Positions 15,811 through 25,796 of a stretch of 34,625 nucleotides of DNA are shown here, piece by piece (the first letter of the stretch is position 1; each line of letters begins with the position of its first letter). The translations under genes were made by a program, and so were the position numbers. The notes under the pieces were generated by a model. The model did no database searches. It was not told the origin of the DNA and worked only from the letters and a program-made list of their open reading frames with translations. Origin of the DNA: Candidatus Cyrtobacter zanobii (GTDB taxonomy: Bacteria; Pseudomonadota; Alphaproteobacteria; Rickettsiales; Midichloriaceae); contig NZ_JAJBJB010000003.1 in assembly GCF_021811845.1 (NCBI RefSeq), forward strand, positions 1 through 34,625, read 5' to 3'.

Positions 15811-17274
15811 ATGGGGGAACTTTTGTCCTTTGATATTGGTGGGCTTATTTCGGCTCTAAAGAGCAGGAAAATTTCAGCGATCGAGCTTGTTAAGGCATAT
15901 ATAGAACGTGCCCAGAGATGCAGAGATCTAAATGCATATGTATATGAAACTTTTGATCTTGCGCTCAAACAAGCGAAGGAGGCGGACGAGCGCTATGCAA
16001 AATCACGAGAACTTCCTTTGGATGGTATACCGATTGCTGTTAAAGATATGTTCTGTACAAAGGGCATTAGGACTACAGCGTGTTCTAAGATACTGGAGAA
16101 TTTCGTCCCGCCATATGAGTCTACTGTAACAGAGAGATTGTTTAACAGCGGTGCTGTTATGATTGGTAAGACAAATATGGATGAATTTGCTATGGGGTCA
16201 TCTAATTGTACTAGCTATTTTGGTGCTGCGCTGAACCCTTGGAAAAGGGTTGGTAAGCCAGATTTAAAGATAGTGCCTGGTGGTTCATCTGGTGGATCTG
16301 CAGCGGCCGTTGCGGCAAGGACATGTATTGCATCCCTTGGAACAGATACTGGCGGCTCTGTTAGGCAGCCAGCATCATTTTGTGGGATAGTAGGTGCTAA
16401 GCCTACGTATGGTAGATGTTCAAGATATGGTATTATATCATTTGCCAGTTCATTAGATCAAGCTGGTGTGTTCACGCGCTCTGTGGAGGATTGTGCCATA
16501 GTTTTTGAGAAAATCTGTGGTGTAGATGAAAAGGATCCAACCACATCACCAGAGCCTGTGCTAAATTTTGCATCTTCTGTGAAGGATTCAATATCTGGTA
16601 TGAAAATAGGTATTCCAAAGGAGTATATTGTTGATGGTATTAGTGACGAGATATTGGCTTTATGGAATAAGGGTAAGGAGTATTTAAAGGACGCTGGTGC
16701 AGAGATAGTTGATGTATCATTGCCACATACTAAATACTCTCTAGCAGTTTATTATGTAATTGCGCCAGCAGAGGCATATTCGAATTTTTCTAGATATGAT
16801 GGTGTGCGATATGGCTATAGGGCGCAAGGCGTAAGTAATTTTGAGGAATTGGTTTCAAGATCACGCGGTGTTGGTTTTGGTGCGGAGGTAAAGAGGAGGA
16901 TGCTGCTTGGTAACTATATACTTTCTTCATCTGAATATGATTCTTATTTTGTGAAAGCGCAGAAAGTGAGGAAATTGATACAAAATGACTTTATAGACGC
17001 CTTTAAGCAAGTTGATGCAATACTTGTGCCGACAGCACCTTCTGTTGCATTCGATATAGAAAATCAGCCATCAGATCCTATACTTATGTATTTGAACGAT
17101 ATATTTACAGTGGTCGCCAATCTAGCCGGTCTTCCTGGTATTTCAGTACCTGCTGCGTTAGGCGATGGCGGCTTGCCGCTTGGTCTGCAGATCATAAGTA
17201 GACCGTTTGATGAGGCATCAATGTTTAAGGTTGCACACAAGATAGAAACTGCTGCGCAATTTCCATTATTATAG
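15811..17274 (+). CDS. gatA: Aspartyl/glutamyl-tRNA amidotransferase subunit A
   Basis: This is the glutaminase subunit of GatCAB, which converts Glu-tRNA(Gln) (and Asp-tRNA(Asn)) to the amide form. The amidase Ser-cisSer-Lys triad is visible: K in IAVKDMF (about residue 78), S in PGGSSGGSAA (about 159) and S in DTGGSVRQPASFCG (about 183). The 487-residue length is normal. An upstream in-frame TTG at 15796 has a better-placed AAGGA site and would add five residues, so the start is open between the two. GatB and GatC are not adjacent. Confidence 0.95.
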   Translation: MGELLSFDIGGLISALKSRKISAIELVKAYIERAQRCRDLNAYVYETFDLALKQAKEADERYAKSRELPLDGIPIAVKDMFCTKGIRTTACSKILENFVPPYESTVTERLFNSGAVMIGKTNMDEFAMGSSNCTSYFGAALNPWKRVGKPDLKIVPGGSSGGSAAAVAARTCIASLGTDTGGSVRQPASFCGIVGAKPTYGRCSRYGIISFASSLDQAGVFTRSVEDCAIVFEKICGVDEKDPTTSPEPVLNFASSVKDSISGMKIGIPKEYIVDGISDEILALWNKGKEYLKDAGAEIVDVSLPHTKYSLAVYYVIAPAEAYSNFSRYDGVRYGYRAQGVSNFEELVSRSRGVGFGAEVKRRMLLGNYILSSSEYDSYFVKAQKVRKLIQNDFIDAFKQVDAILVPTAPSVAFDIENQPSDPILMYLNDIFTVVANLAGLPGISVPAALGDGGLPLGLQIISRPFDEASMFKVAHKIETAAQFPLL

Positions 17275-17316
17275 TAAGATGGACTGTCTAGTCCTACATT
17301 ACTATATGAGTTTATT

Positions 17317-18705
17317 ATGTTTAGAACGGAAAACGATACAATGGGGGGGGTTAGTGTGCCCTCAGATAAGTATTGGGGTGCGCAAACTCAGCGGTCTCTA
17401 GAAAATTTTAAAATAGGAAGTGAGAAAATGCCAATGCCGCTCATCAGAGCGATCGCGATTATCAAGAAGGTTGCCGCGGTTGTGAATAGTGAGATTGCGG
17501 GTTTGGATAAAAATATCGCGAGCCACATTATTAAAGCCGCAAGTGAAATAATAGACGGCAAGCTGGATGAGCATTTTCCTCTGTCTGTATGGCAGACGGG
17601 TTCTGGCACCCAAACTAATATGAATGTGAATGAAGTTATCTCTAACAGAGCAATAGAGATGATGGGCGGTAGGCTTGGGAGCAAGTCTCCTGTGCATCCA
17701 AACGATCATGTGAACATGGGGCAATCCTCCAATGATACATTTCCAACTGCAATGCATATTGCAGCTGTTATGCATATACAGAAGAGATTGATACCGTCGC
17801 TAATAGCGATTAAGGAGTGCTTCGAAGCCAAAGTGCAAGAATTTGAGCATATAATAAAGATAGGGAGGACTCACATGCAAGATGCTACGCCAATAACATT
17901 GGGGCAGGAATTTTCTTCATATGCATATCAGATTAAGTATTCAATACAGCGTATAGAATCATGTATGGAGAGATTATTAATGGTGGCGCAAGGTGGTACG
18001 GCCGTTGGTACTGGAATTAATACTAAAAAGGATTTTGCGGAGAAATTTGCGCAAGCATTATCAGATGAGCTTGGTTATAATTTTACTAGTGCGGAAAATA
18101 AGTTTGAGGCCCTTGCAGCTAGTGATGCTATAGTGGAGCTTAGTGGCGCGCTGAATACGATTGCATGCAGTGTGATGAAAATAGCAAATGATATTAGGCT
18201 GCTTTCTTCTGGGCCCAGATGTGGAATTGCTGAAATCTCATTACCAGCAAATGAGCCAGGTTCTTCCATTATGCCTGGGAAAGTGAATCCAACACAATGT
18301 GAGGCAATTACAATGGTGTGCGCTAAGATTATGGGTAATCATACGGCAATAAGTATAGGCGGTGCTAGTGGTCACTTGCAGTTGAATGTTTTTAGGCCAT
18401 TAATGATATATTCATTGCTCCAATCTATTGAATTATTATCCGATTCCCTTAATAGTTTTAGGGCCAATGGTGTTATTGGTATAAAAGCCAATTTTAAAAA
18501 TATAGATAAGTTTTTACATAACTCATTGATGTTGGTCACGCCCATAGCAAAGCGTTTTGGATATGATACTGCTGCGAAGCTTGCTAAGTGTGCTTATGAT
18601 AATGATATTAGCTTAGAGGAGGCTTCTATTCAAAGTAGAGTATTATCGAGAGAAGAGTTTCAATCTATGGTTGATCCAGCGCGCATGATATCACCAGAAT
18701 CTTAA
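17317..18705 (+). CDS. fumC: Fumarate hydratase, class II
   Basis: This 462-residue TCA-cycle enzyme interconverts fumarate and malate. It begins [25 protein letters not shown] and carries the [15 protein letters not shown] substrate loop, [17 protein letters not shown] and the family signature [16 protein letters not shown] with its catalytic-loop serine. The length is standard. It starts 42 nt after gatA and could be co-transcribed. An intergenic stretch of 226 nt separates it from the response regulator; I see no firm terminator there. Confidence 0.96.
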   Translation: MFRTENDTMGGVSVPSDKYWGAQTQRSLENFKIGSEKMPMPLIRAIAIIKKVAAVVNSEIAGLDKNIASHIIKAASEIIDGKLDEHFPLSVWQTGSGTQTNMNVNEVISNRAIEMMGGRLGSKSPVHPNDHVNMGQSSNDTFPTAMHIAAVMHIQKRLIPSLIAIKECFEAKVQEFEHIIKIGRTHMQDATPITLGQEFSSYAYQIKYSIQRIESCMERLLMVAQGGTAVGTGINTKKDFAEKFAQALSDELGYNFTSAENKFEALAASDAIVELSGALNTIACSVMKIANDIRLLSSGPRCGIAEISLPANEPGSSIMPGKVNPTQCEAITMVCAKIMGNHTAISIGGASGHLQLNVFRPLMIYSLLQSIELLSDSLNSFRANGVIGIKANFKNIDKFLHNSLMLVTPIAKRFGYDTAAKLAKCAYDNDISLEEASIQSRVLSREEFQSMVDPARMISPES

Positions 18706-18931
18706 AATATATCGTGATATCACTTGATAATTATGGCTAATCGTATTATTAAGGTTTAATATATTTATACGTGCATTTATTGCCATTATATGTAATTGTT
18801 TATGTCTTGTAGCCGCGATATTTGCACAAAAGTGTTGTTTATGGGTCCTTTATACAACTTTTTGGTTATTGTTTCTGCGTGGCTTCGCTTGGATATTTAC
18901 TTAATGTGTTGAATTAGTTAGTTTAGTATTT

Positions 18932-19669
18932 ATGGCCGATGTAGTTAAACCTGTTATACTTTTGGTTGAGGATGATAAAGCTGTCTCAACGGTGCTTTCT
19001 TATAATTTGAGAAAAAATGGTTATGCTGTGCATATTATAGAAAGCGGTGAGGAAGCTATGAATAAAATCCTTCAATGTCACCCTGATCTTGTCATACTGG
19101 ATTGGGTGCTTGATGGTAAAAGTGGTATTGATGTATGTAGGGAAATGCGCGCTCTAAAAAGTACAAAAAATATACCTGTTATAATGTTAACTGCAAAGAA
19201 TCATGATATGGACAAGGTTGCTGGTTTTGATGCTGGGGCTGATGACTATATTTCTAAGCCATTTTCCCCACTTGAGTTGATTTCTAGAATCAAATCAGTT
19301 TTTAGAAGAATTCGGCCTGCATTTTCTGAAAGCGTTCTGCGCTTTTATGATGTTGAAATGCGTTTGGAGAGTTGTGCTGTTGTTAGAAATGGTAAGGAGA
19401 TAAAACTTGCGCCAATAGAGTTTCAAATTCTCCAAATAATGATGGAAAGGCCTGGCACTGTTCTTAACAGAAATGAATTGATACAGAAGGTGTGGGAGGG
19501 CAGGACTGAAGTCAATTATAGAACTGTAGATGTCCATATCACGAGGCTAAGAAAAGCGCTTTTAACAGCAAGTAGTGACGATTTTGATATAATAAGAACT
19601 GTGCGTCTTGCTGGGTATAAGTTACAGATGCCAAAAAATGTAAAACAAAGTGAGTCATTTGGTGGTTAA
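18932..19669 (+). CDS. OmpR/PhoB-type response regulator
   Basis: This 245-residue two-domain regulator has a receiver domain with the acidic pocket EDD (13-15), phospho-acceptor D57 (LVILDWVLDG), T87 and K109 (ISKPF). The winged-helix domain (about 140-235) contains LAPIEFQILQIMMERPG and the recognition region NYRTVDVHITRLRKAL with RTVRLAGYKL. It should bind DNA when phosphorylated. It resembles PhoB, but no histidine kinase or phosphate transport gene is near. The ftsZ start is 59 nt downstream, so it may be transcribed with or regulate ftsZ (inference). Confidence 0.9.
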   Translation: MADVVKPVILLVEDDKAVSTVLSYNLRKNGYAVHIIESGEEAMNKILQCHPDLVILDWVLDGKSGIDVCREMRALKSTKNIPVIMLTAKNHDMDKVAGFDAGADDYISKPFSPLELISRIKSVFRRIRPAFSESVLRFYDVEMRLESCAVVRNGKEIKLAPIEFQILQIMMERPGTVLNRNELIQKVWEGRTEVNYRTVDVHITRLRKALLTASSDDFDIIRTVRLAGYKLQMPKNVKQSESFGG

Positions 19670-19728
19670 TTGGTCTTTTTTATGTTAATATATCGCCCTT
19701 GAAATGAGTTTTTACTACTATTCTAGAT

Positions 19729-20985
19729 GTGAGGATAGAGATTTCTGATAGCTCAGATTTGAGTCCGAGAATTTGTGTTTTTGGTGTTGGTGGTGCTGGT
19801 GGTAATGCTGTTAATAATATGCTTGCTAATGGTATTCCTGGTGTTGAGTTCTTTGTGCTTAATACTGACGCTCAGGCATTGTTTAAATCTCCGTGTGAGA
19901 ATAAACTACAACTTGGTGTAAATCTTACACGTGGTCTTGGTGCAGGTTCTAATCCGAAAGTTGGTAGAGAGGCCGCGGAGGAATCTAGGGATGAAATAAA
20001 GGCGCTACTTGAGGGGTGTAATATGTTATTCATTACTGCTGGGATGGGTGGCGGAACTGGTACAGGGGCTTCGCCTGTGATAGCAGAAATAGCAAGGGGC
20101 ATGGATATCTTAACAATTGCCGTTGTAGCAAAGCCATTTTCTTTTGAGGGGCTGCAAATAATGAGAGTGGCTGAAGCTGGTCTCATAGAGTTAGAAAAGC
20201 ATGTTAATACCCTCATTATAATACCAAACCAAAATCTATTTAGAGTATCTAACGAAAGGACGACACTAACTGAGGCGTTTAAGATGGTTGACGATGTGTT
20301 ATTATCTGGTGTCAAAAGTATCACTGATCTTATAGTAACGCCTGGTTTGATTAACTTAGATTTTGCAGACATATACGCTATCATGCAGAGGAAGGGTAGA
20401 GCTATGATGGGTGTTGGAGTTGCGGAAGGAGAAAAGAGGGCAGAGAAAGCGGCGGTAGCTGCAATATCAAACCCACTGCTAGATATACAATCCATTAAAG
20501 GTGCAAGGGGCGTGTTGGTGAATATTACAGGTGGAATGGATATGACGCTGTTTGAGGTAGATGAGGCGGCAACAAGGGTGAAGGAGGATGTAAGTAAAGA
20601 TGCTGATATAATATTCGGTTCTGCTTTTGATCCTTCGTTTGAAGGGAAGATCTCTGTTGCTGTTGTTGCGACTGGAATTGGTGAAATAAAAGAGAGTTGT
20701 GAGAAAGATGAGCAGGAAGAACAAATAAATCAAAGTGAAGTGCGGAGAGCTTTCAGAAATGATCAGATCAATGATAAATTTGTCGACATAGAGACAAGGT
20801 TCCAGGCGCGTAATATAGTGCTACCAGAGCCTATTATACCTACGGATGACGAGGATAGTTTAGTAGATGAGAAGGTGGCTGAGGTGAGTGAGAAGGTGGA
20901 TGTGCAAAATATTAAAAAGAAAAATAAGCCTATCGGGGAGCTGTTTGATATACCAGCATTTTTCAGGAAGAAGAACTTGTTTTGA
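19729..20985 (+). CDS. ftsZ: Cell division protein FtsZ
   Basis: This tubulin-like GTPase assembles the Z-ring. The 418-residue product has [13 protein letters not shown] near residues 19-31, the GGGTGTG tubulin signature at 107-113 and the T7 loop NLDFADI. A variable linker of about 80 residues follows. The C-terminal peptide [12 protein letters not shown] matches the alphaproteobacterial FtsZ tail that binds membrane tethers. The start is GTG. No ftsA or ftsQ is adjacent, which is common in reduced Rickettsiales genomes. It is convergent with yraN, with 70 nt between. Confidence 0.97.
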   Translation: MRIEISDSSDLSPRICVFGVGGAGGNAVNNMLANGIPGVEFFVLNTDAQALFKSPCENKLQLGVNLTRGLGAGSNPKVGREAAEESRDEIKALLEGCNMLFITAGMGGGTGTGASPVIAEIARGMDILTIAVVAKPFSFEGLQIMRVAEAGLIELEKHVNTLIIIPNQNLFRVSNERTTLTEAFKMVDDVLLSGVKSITDLIVTPGLINLDFADIYAIMQRKGRAMMGVGVAEGEKRAEKAAVAAISNPLLDIQSIKGARGVLVNITGGMDMTLFEVDEAATRVKEDVSKDADIIFGSAFDPSFEGKISVAVVATGIGEIKESCEKDEQEEQINQSEVRRAFRNDQINDKFVDIETRFQARNIVLPEPIIPTDDEDSLVDEKVAEVSEKVDVQNIKKKNKPIGELFDIPAFFRKKNLF

Positions 20986-21055
20986 ATATGCATAAGGCGG
21001 CATCCATGCTGTACCGCTGTATATGGTTTGTATCTACGAAAAACGCATGCTCGTA

Positions 21056-21406
21056 TCACGAGCTACTTTCTTCTATATAGAATGCGTTTTGTATGTGCTC
21101 TACTTCTCCATTACTTATAAAGATACAGTCAAACCTAAAAGAGCTATGATTGCAGTCTGACGAAATGAAATCAAGCGCTGCATTAGCACAGCGTCTTTTT
21201 TGTTTTGCGGTTAGCGAGCATTGCCTACCACCTTTAATCTCAAAGAACACCAACTCCGTGTCCTTTGATGCGATGACGTCTATTTCACCAAATGCACTTT
21301 TCCACCTTTGATGAAGTATAGCGAAACCGTCACGTTTCAAAAAGGTGCAAGCATCAAGCTCGGCCTTCAACCCAATGGCATAACTAGATTGAGAAAGTTT
21401 AGGCAT
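21056..21406 (-). CDS. YraN-family (UPF0102) nuclease-fold protein
   Basis: This 116-residue protein has the YraN pattern: GLKAELDACTFLKRDGF, then FGEIDVIASKDTELVFFEIKGG (the restriction-endonuclease-like E-x-D...E-x-K core) and AALDFI. The cellular role of the family is unclear; DNA processing is usually suggested. The start codon lies in a 10-bp hairpin with the stop of the upstream gene (21403-21437), suggesting coupled or controlled translation. It shares a strand with the 117-residue unknown gene 25 nt upstream. Confidence 0.88.
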   Translation of the reverse strand: MPKLSQSSYAIGLKAELDACTFLKRDGFAILHQRWKSAFGEIDVIASKDTELVFFEIKGGRQCSLTAKQKRRCANAALDFISSDCNHSSFRFDCIFISNGEVEHIQNAFYIEESSS

Positions 21407-21437
21407 ACACCCGAAGCATCAAAATGGGTGTTTATGC
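21403..21437 (-). promoter_or_regulatory. Hairpin joining stop and start of two minus-strand genes
   Basis: On the minus strand GCAT-AA-ACACCC pairs with GGGTGT-ATGC: ten base pairs with a two-base bulge and a 13-nt loop. The bulge falls in the stop codon of the 117-residue gene, and the yraN ATG lies in the 3' arm. It is not followed by a T-run, so it looks like a translation-coupling or start-hiding element rather than a terminator. Confidence 0.45.
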
Positions 21438-21785
21438 ACATTTCTGTGATGCACAATGCGCGGAATTTGATGCAAGATTAGAAAGTTCTGAACTGACGGT
21501 CTTGCATATATCAGAGCACTCTTGCAGGTACGCAGCGCCCTCCGCAGATAACTTATGAGCAACATGCGCCCTCATATGTGCACTATTTTCTAACGCTCTT
21601 GCGCCAGCCTCATACAGTTTGGTCATACCGCCAGAAATTATGTGTGAAAATTCGGACATGAAGTTCGTACACCCACTAGGATTAGCGGCATCAGCGAAAT
21701 TTTTGCACGCAGAATAGAAGTAATTATACATAATTAGCAACCCAACAAAAAACGAAATTGTAACAAATTGGCTGTAAGAACACAA
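21432..21785 (-). CDS. Unknown small protein with N-terminal membrane segment
   Basis: I do not recognise this 117-residue protein. Residues about 8-24 (VTISFFVGLLIMYNYF) form a membrane segment or uncleaved signal. The rest is an alanine-, serine- and histidine-rich helical domain with several cysteines (CKNF, GCTNF, ECSDICK, HCASQKCA). That composition suggests export and disulfide formation, which would fit the DsbA-like protein in this window (inference). It lies directly upstream of yraN on the same strand and is probably co-transcribed. The upstream 222 nt to the MscS gene hold no clear feature. Confidence 0.6.
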   Translation of the reverse strand: MCSYSQFVTISFFVGLLIMYNYFYSACKNFADAANPSGCTNFMSEFSHIISGGMTKLYEAGARALENSAHMRAHVAHKLSAEGAAYLQECSDICKTVSSELSNLASNSAHCASQKCA

Positions 21786-22007
21786 TAGGTATACAAATTA
21801 CGATATGTATTCTTTATCGCAACAAAAAGATCTACAAACTATTTGGTATTCTGTGAAATAGCACGCGCTTAAGCATTGCAAGTTGTTTGGTATCAAATCA
21901 ACAATAACAAAGATTGCTCATTTTTATTTAAAGTCCAAGCTTTTTCTATCATCAATCGCTCATTTATACTATGATTTCAGATACAGATTTTTATTTCACG
22001 ACCTTTA

Positions 22008-23087
22008 ATGAATAGCGAAATAGTATCACTAGTAAAGGCCTCTTATCATAATGCATTGATGCTAAAGATAGGCCTTATTATTGTTTCCACATTCCTTATT
22101 ACGAATATATTAAGGTTTTTTGCTAGTAAAGCCCTAACAAGAATACCTGATGGTTTTGTGAGGTATACTTTTTATAGGGAGGTGATCAGTTTTATAAAAA
22201 AGCCATTGGTCATGATTATATGGGTATGGTCCATTGCAACATCACTCACACTAATCTCAGAGCAATACCACATTCCTATCGTGAATTTTATGGATTCGAT
22301 TAGGCTTATACTTGTTTCATTGATAGCGGGCGTTAATTTCTCTGGCTTGATAAATAATATAAGCAAAAAAATGACCAAAATCAGTATGGATCCTGGTAAT
22401 GCATACGACAAGGTCACAATAGAAATTCTAACTAAAATAGCAAAGGGTTTTACGTTTTCTGTCACATTGGTTTTTTTACTACAGGCTGTGGGTGTTAGTG
22501 TTGGTGCGATACTTGCAATAAGTGGTATAAGTGGTGTGGCGCTAGGCTTTTCGATACGTGATCTGCTTGCTAGTTTTTTTGGCATGATAGTATTATATTC
22601 GGATAAGCCATTTGTCGTAGGTGATAAAATAAAGCTGCATAATATGCCAAAGGGTTCAAATTGTGGGTGTGTTGAAAATATTGAATGGAGGATTACAGCA
22701 ATGAGAACGCCTGCTGGCAAACTAGTATATATACCAAATTATATATTTTGTGCATCTACTGTTGAAAATATGTCAAGAGCACAACACTCAGAATTAGTTA
22801 TACATATTGATGTGGAGACTACGCAAATTTCCTCTATAAGTGGCATTATTGAATCTTTAAAATCCGAATTAATCAAAATAAAAAATGTTGTGGAATCTAA
22901 AGGTATTTGTGTTGAAATTAATGCGCTTTCCAAGGAAATAGTTGGTATGGATATTGTATGTTACTCATACGATATTGATGATTTGTCTATTACGAATCTT
23001 AAAAATAATATTTTTATCAGGGCGGCTGAAATTATTAGAAAAAATAACGCTGAACTTGCAAAAGATCACAGACTTTTAGAGCATTAA
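22008..23087 (+). CDS. MscS-family mechanosensitive channel
   Basis: This 359-residue membrane protein has about four N-terminal membrane segments ahead of the MscS core. The pore-lining helix and beta domain are recognisable in ISGISGVALGFSIRDLLA, FFGMIVLYSDKPFVVGDKI and the later TPAGKLVYIPNYIF. These channels open under membrane tension to release solutes. The cytoplasmic C-terminal domain is short. The M24 peptidase gene starts 13 nt after the stop, suggesting one transcript. Confidence 0.9.
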   Translation: MNSEIVSLVKASYHNALMLKIGLIIVSTFLITNILRFFASKALTRIPDGFVRYTFYREVISFIKKPLVMIIWVWSIATSLTLISEQYHIPIVNFMDSIRLILVSLIAGVNFSGLINNISKKMTKISMDPGNAYDKVTIEILTKIAKGFTFSVTLVFLLQAVGVSVGAILAISGISGVALGFSIRDLLASFFGMIVLYSDKPFVVGDKIKLHNMPKGSNCGCVENIEWRITAMRTPAGKLVYIPNYIFCASTVENMSRAQHSELVIHIDVETTQISSISGIIESLKSELIKIKNVVESKGICVEINALSKEIVGMDIVCYSYDIDDLSITNLKNNIFIRAAEIIRKNNAELAKDHRLLEH

Positions 23088-23100
23088 TACTTATAACAAG

Positions 23101-24906
23101 ATGGAAGAAAGAATTGTACGTATTATCAGGAGGGGCGTAGTTCTATCTAATATTGAAAGATTAGGATTTGGTGGCGTTATTATATCTAGTACAGCTCATG
23201 ATGCTATCTTTGCGCTCACAGGCTTTAAGTGCTCAAATTGTATTCTTGTTATTAGTAGGCTGCGCTCTCTTTTTGCAACTGATCAGAGATATATTGAGCA
23301 AGCAAAGGAATATCTACCAAAAGAGTTTGCTATGGAATATCCGCAATTGGCTCCATACATTTGTCAAGAAATTGTAGTTGTTGATATGCAATCATATAAT
23401 GATGCGCTATTTGCGCATACAGAGCTTTGTTATGATTCAATGCTACATACAATTGCTGATATAGAGCGTTACGAAAAATTATTCTCAACAAGTAAGCTTT
23501 TTGGGGTTAGTGGATTAATTAAATCAATTAGTAATGGTTTGATGCCTGCAAACAAAGATGAGGCAACTGGCTATATATCTATTGGTGTGGGTCAGTATGA
23601 TCAAGAAGGTGTTTTATATAATCTGGTGCAAAAGCATGGAGTGTTTCATCAATCTGATGTGAAGAAACATACATGTTATTCAATACAGGGCTATGATATC
23701 AACGCCAAGATTCAAAAGGTTTTGGAAAGGGTTGAAGGTGATTTCTTATTCTCAAATAATCCTGATGAAATATGTTGGCTTTTAAATATTAGGGGTAATG
23801 GGTCTTTATATACGCCAGTAATATATGGTTATTTATTCCTAGGTAAGTGTGGTTGTTATCTTTTCACAGATTTTGTATTACCAGAACGGGTGGAGGGGTA
23901 TATCAATATGTTGAATTTGAGTGAAATGGAGGGGTTTTGCTCTAAAATTGCAGATAAAAATATTGAGCTAGATCCAAAATATGCACCTGCTTATTTTTTA
24001 AGCAAATTTAGTTTGCATATTAGAAGGGCCTCTATAATAGAGCAGCTCAAAGCAATCAAAACGCCTATAGAGATAGAAAATATTAGAAAGGCGCATATTA
24101 TAGATGGAGCTGCGATTAGTAAACTCATTTGTTGGTTATATGAGCATGTGGGGCATTGTACAGAGCTATCTGTTTCTGAGAAGCTTTTGGAGATTCGTAT
24201 CTCATTCAAAGAATTTATATCGAACAGCTTTGAGACCATTTCTGCATTTGGTAGTAACTCATCCATGATACACTACCATATACAGCATGAGACAAAGATC
24301 ACTAGGGATGGGCTATATTTATTAGATGCTGGTGGGCAGTATTTTCATGGTACAACGGATATGACAAGGACGATGTGTTTTGGTATTCCAACAAATGAGC
24401 AAAAGCGGATGTTTACCCTTGTACTAAAAGGTCATATCAGGATTGCGCAGGCAGTGTTCCCTGAGGGTACGAGCGGATCTAACCTTGATGCACTTGCAAG
24501 GATGGATTTGTGGAAGGAGTTTGCGGACTATGGACATGGTACTGGCCATGGTGTTGGTTACCTTTTATCAGTGCATGAAGGGCCGCAAAGTATAAATATG
24601 CGGAATAATACAAAACTTGAGGAAGGTATGGTGCTTTCCAATGAACCTGGTTTTTATAAGGAGGGGGAATATGGAATTCGGATAGAGAATATGATGTATA
24701 TCAAAAGACTTACGGACAAATTTTTATGTTTTGAGACACTAACCGTTGTACCAATACTGCATACATTAATAGATTTTGCATTACTTACAGAGCAAGAAAT
24801 AAACTGGTTAAAAGAGTATAATGCTAATGCACTGAGCGCAATAAGCCAATATTTATCAGAAAAAGAACAATCATTTTTTATGGAACATAGTTTATTGGTG
24901 AGGTAG
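23101..24906 (+). CDS. pepP: Xaa-Pro aminopeptidase (M24 family)
   Basis: This 601-residue metallopeptidase has the long three-domain architecture: two creatinase-like N-terminal domains (residues 1 to about 310) and a C-terminal pita-bread domain. The metal ligands are visible: LLDAGGQYFHGTTDMTRT (two aspartates), GHGTGHGVG (histidine), SNEPGFY and GIRIENM (glutamates). It removes N-terminal residues before proline. The length matches the long bacterial/eukaryotic form rather than the 440-residue form. It is convergent with fliQ. Confidence 0.92.
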   Translation: MEERIVRIIRRGVVLSNIERLGFGGVIISSTAHDAIFALTGFKCSNCILVISRLRSLFATDQRYIEQAKEYLPKEFAMEYPQLAPYICQEIVVVDMQSYNDALFAHTELCYDSMLHTIADIERYEKLFSTSKLFGVSGLIKSISNGLMPANKDEATGYISIGVGQYDQEGVLYNLVQKHGVFHQSDVKKHTCYSIQGYDINAKIQKVLERVEGDFLFSNNPDEICWLLNIRGNGSLYTPVIYGYLFLGKCGCYLFTDFVLPERVEGYINMLNLSEMEGFCSKIADKNIELDPKYAPAYFLSKFSLHIRRASIIEQLKAIKTPIEIENIRKAHIIDGAAISKLICWLYEHVGHCTELSVSEKLLEIRISFKEFISNSFETISAFGSNSSMIHYHIQHETKITRDGLYLLDAGGQYFHGTTDMTRTMCFGIPTNEQKRMFTLVLKGHIRIAQAVFPEGTSGSNLDALARMDLWKEFADYGHGTGHGVGYLLSVHEGPQSINMRNNTKLEEGMVLSNEPGFYKEGEYGIRIENMMYIKRLTDKFLCFETLTVVPILHTLIDFALLTEQEINWLKEYNANALSAISQYLSEKEQSFFMEHSLLVR

Positions 24907-24991
24907 AAACATTTAGAGGCTATAAATGCGATTTGTATGCTTTGGTATTATAATCATTCTCTTCTATAGTCATTTGCTATAGCGGGTATTG

Positions 24992-25255
24992 TTATCTAGT
25001 AATCATAAATGACATAACATGCTCATAAAATGCGAAAAAAACACCGCTCATATATGGTGTAAATATTAAAAGGCTTCCAATAAGCGCAAATAGCTTTGGT
25101 ACAAGAGTTAATGTTGGCTCCTGCACTTGGGTCACTGCCTGAATTAACGAAATAATAACACCAGAAATTAGAACAGATAATAGTACCGGCATAGAAATTT
25201 TTACCAGTACCACACATGCCTCATATGCTATCTGTAAGACGAGTTCTGATTCCAT
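24992..25255 (-). CDS. fliQ: Flagellar export apparatus protein FliQ
   Basis: This 87-residue protein has two membrane hairpin helices (PVLLSVLISGVIISLIQAV and LFALIGSLLIFTPYMSGV) joined by the conserved polar turn TQVQEPTLTLVPK. FliQ forms part of the export gate in the flagellar basal body with FliP and FliR; the type III secretion homologue SctS looks similar. FliP and FliR are not in the window. It starts 5 nt after secB, so its expression is probably tied to secB rather than to other flagellar genes. Confidence 0.9.
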   Translation of the reverse strand: MESELVLQIAYEACVVLVKISMPVLLSVLISGVIISLIQAVTQVQEPTLTLVPKLFALIGSLLIFTPYMSGVFFAFYEHVMSFMITR

Positions 25256-25260
25256 ATAAA

Positions 25261-25749
25261 TTACATTAAGTTATGTGGTGGGTAGTGACTTGGCGCATCA
25301 GACTCCTTTCTCTGTATATACAGTGTAAGGAAATCAACTGGTGCAAGTAAAAGAGGGGGATAACCGCCATCCCTGGTTACATCTGAAATTATTCTGCGCA
25401 TGTATGGAAATAACATAGCAGGGCATCTTACAAATATCATTAGATCCCTTTCAAGTTCATTAAGCTCAGAGAGACTAAAATATGCAATCCCAGCGTATTT
25501 TAATTCAGATATGAATAACGTTACATCTTCTATTAATGCGGTTACTGAAACCCCTACTATCACTTCAAATTTGGCAGAATGGTCGATCATATTAGCGTTA
25601 ACATCCAATGATACATGAAACTTTGGTTGTGACATGATTGCTGTAGGTAAGATATGCCTTGGGTTTTCGAAAGATAAATCTTTCATATATTGTTCAGATA
25701 TTTTAAGTTCAGTACCAAGTACCTTACTATAAGCATTATTAATGTTCAT
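25261..25749 (-). CDS. secB: Protein-export chaperone SecB
   Basis: This 162-residue chaperone keeps preproteins unfolded for SecA. It shows the SecB core: ISEQYMKDLSFENPRHI, then a beta sheet and VRCPAMLFPYMRRIISDVTRDGG followed by YPPLLLAPVDF (the conserved PxxLFPxxR...GG-x-P-x-x-L-x-P-x-DF). Length and motifs are standard. It lies just upstream of fliQ on the same strand and is divergent from the tim44-like gene, as in the common alphaproteobacterial secB / tim44 / mltA arrangement. Confidence 0.94.
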   Translation of the reverse strand: MNINNAYSKVLGTELKISEQYMKDLSFENPRHILPTAIMSQPKFHVSLDVNANMIDHSAKFEVIVGVSVTALIEDVTLFISELKYAGIAYFSLSELNELERDLMIFVRCPAMLFPYMRRIISDVTRDGGYPPLLLAPVDFLTLYIQRKESDAPSHYPPHNLM

Positions 25750-25796
25750 ATATCAATATTACCAAATCAATAACTATGCTAAATAGCATAATTAAG

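Noticed and set aside
19872-20495. Minus-strand 207-codon frame opposite ftsZ
   Set aside because: It is a shadow of ftsZ: the plus strand encodes the conserved GTPase, and the antisense product has no motif.
22172-22720. Minus-strand 182-codon frame opposite the MscS gene
   Set aside because: Antisense shadow of a clear membrane channel gene.
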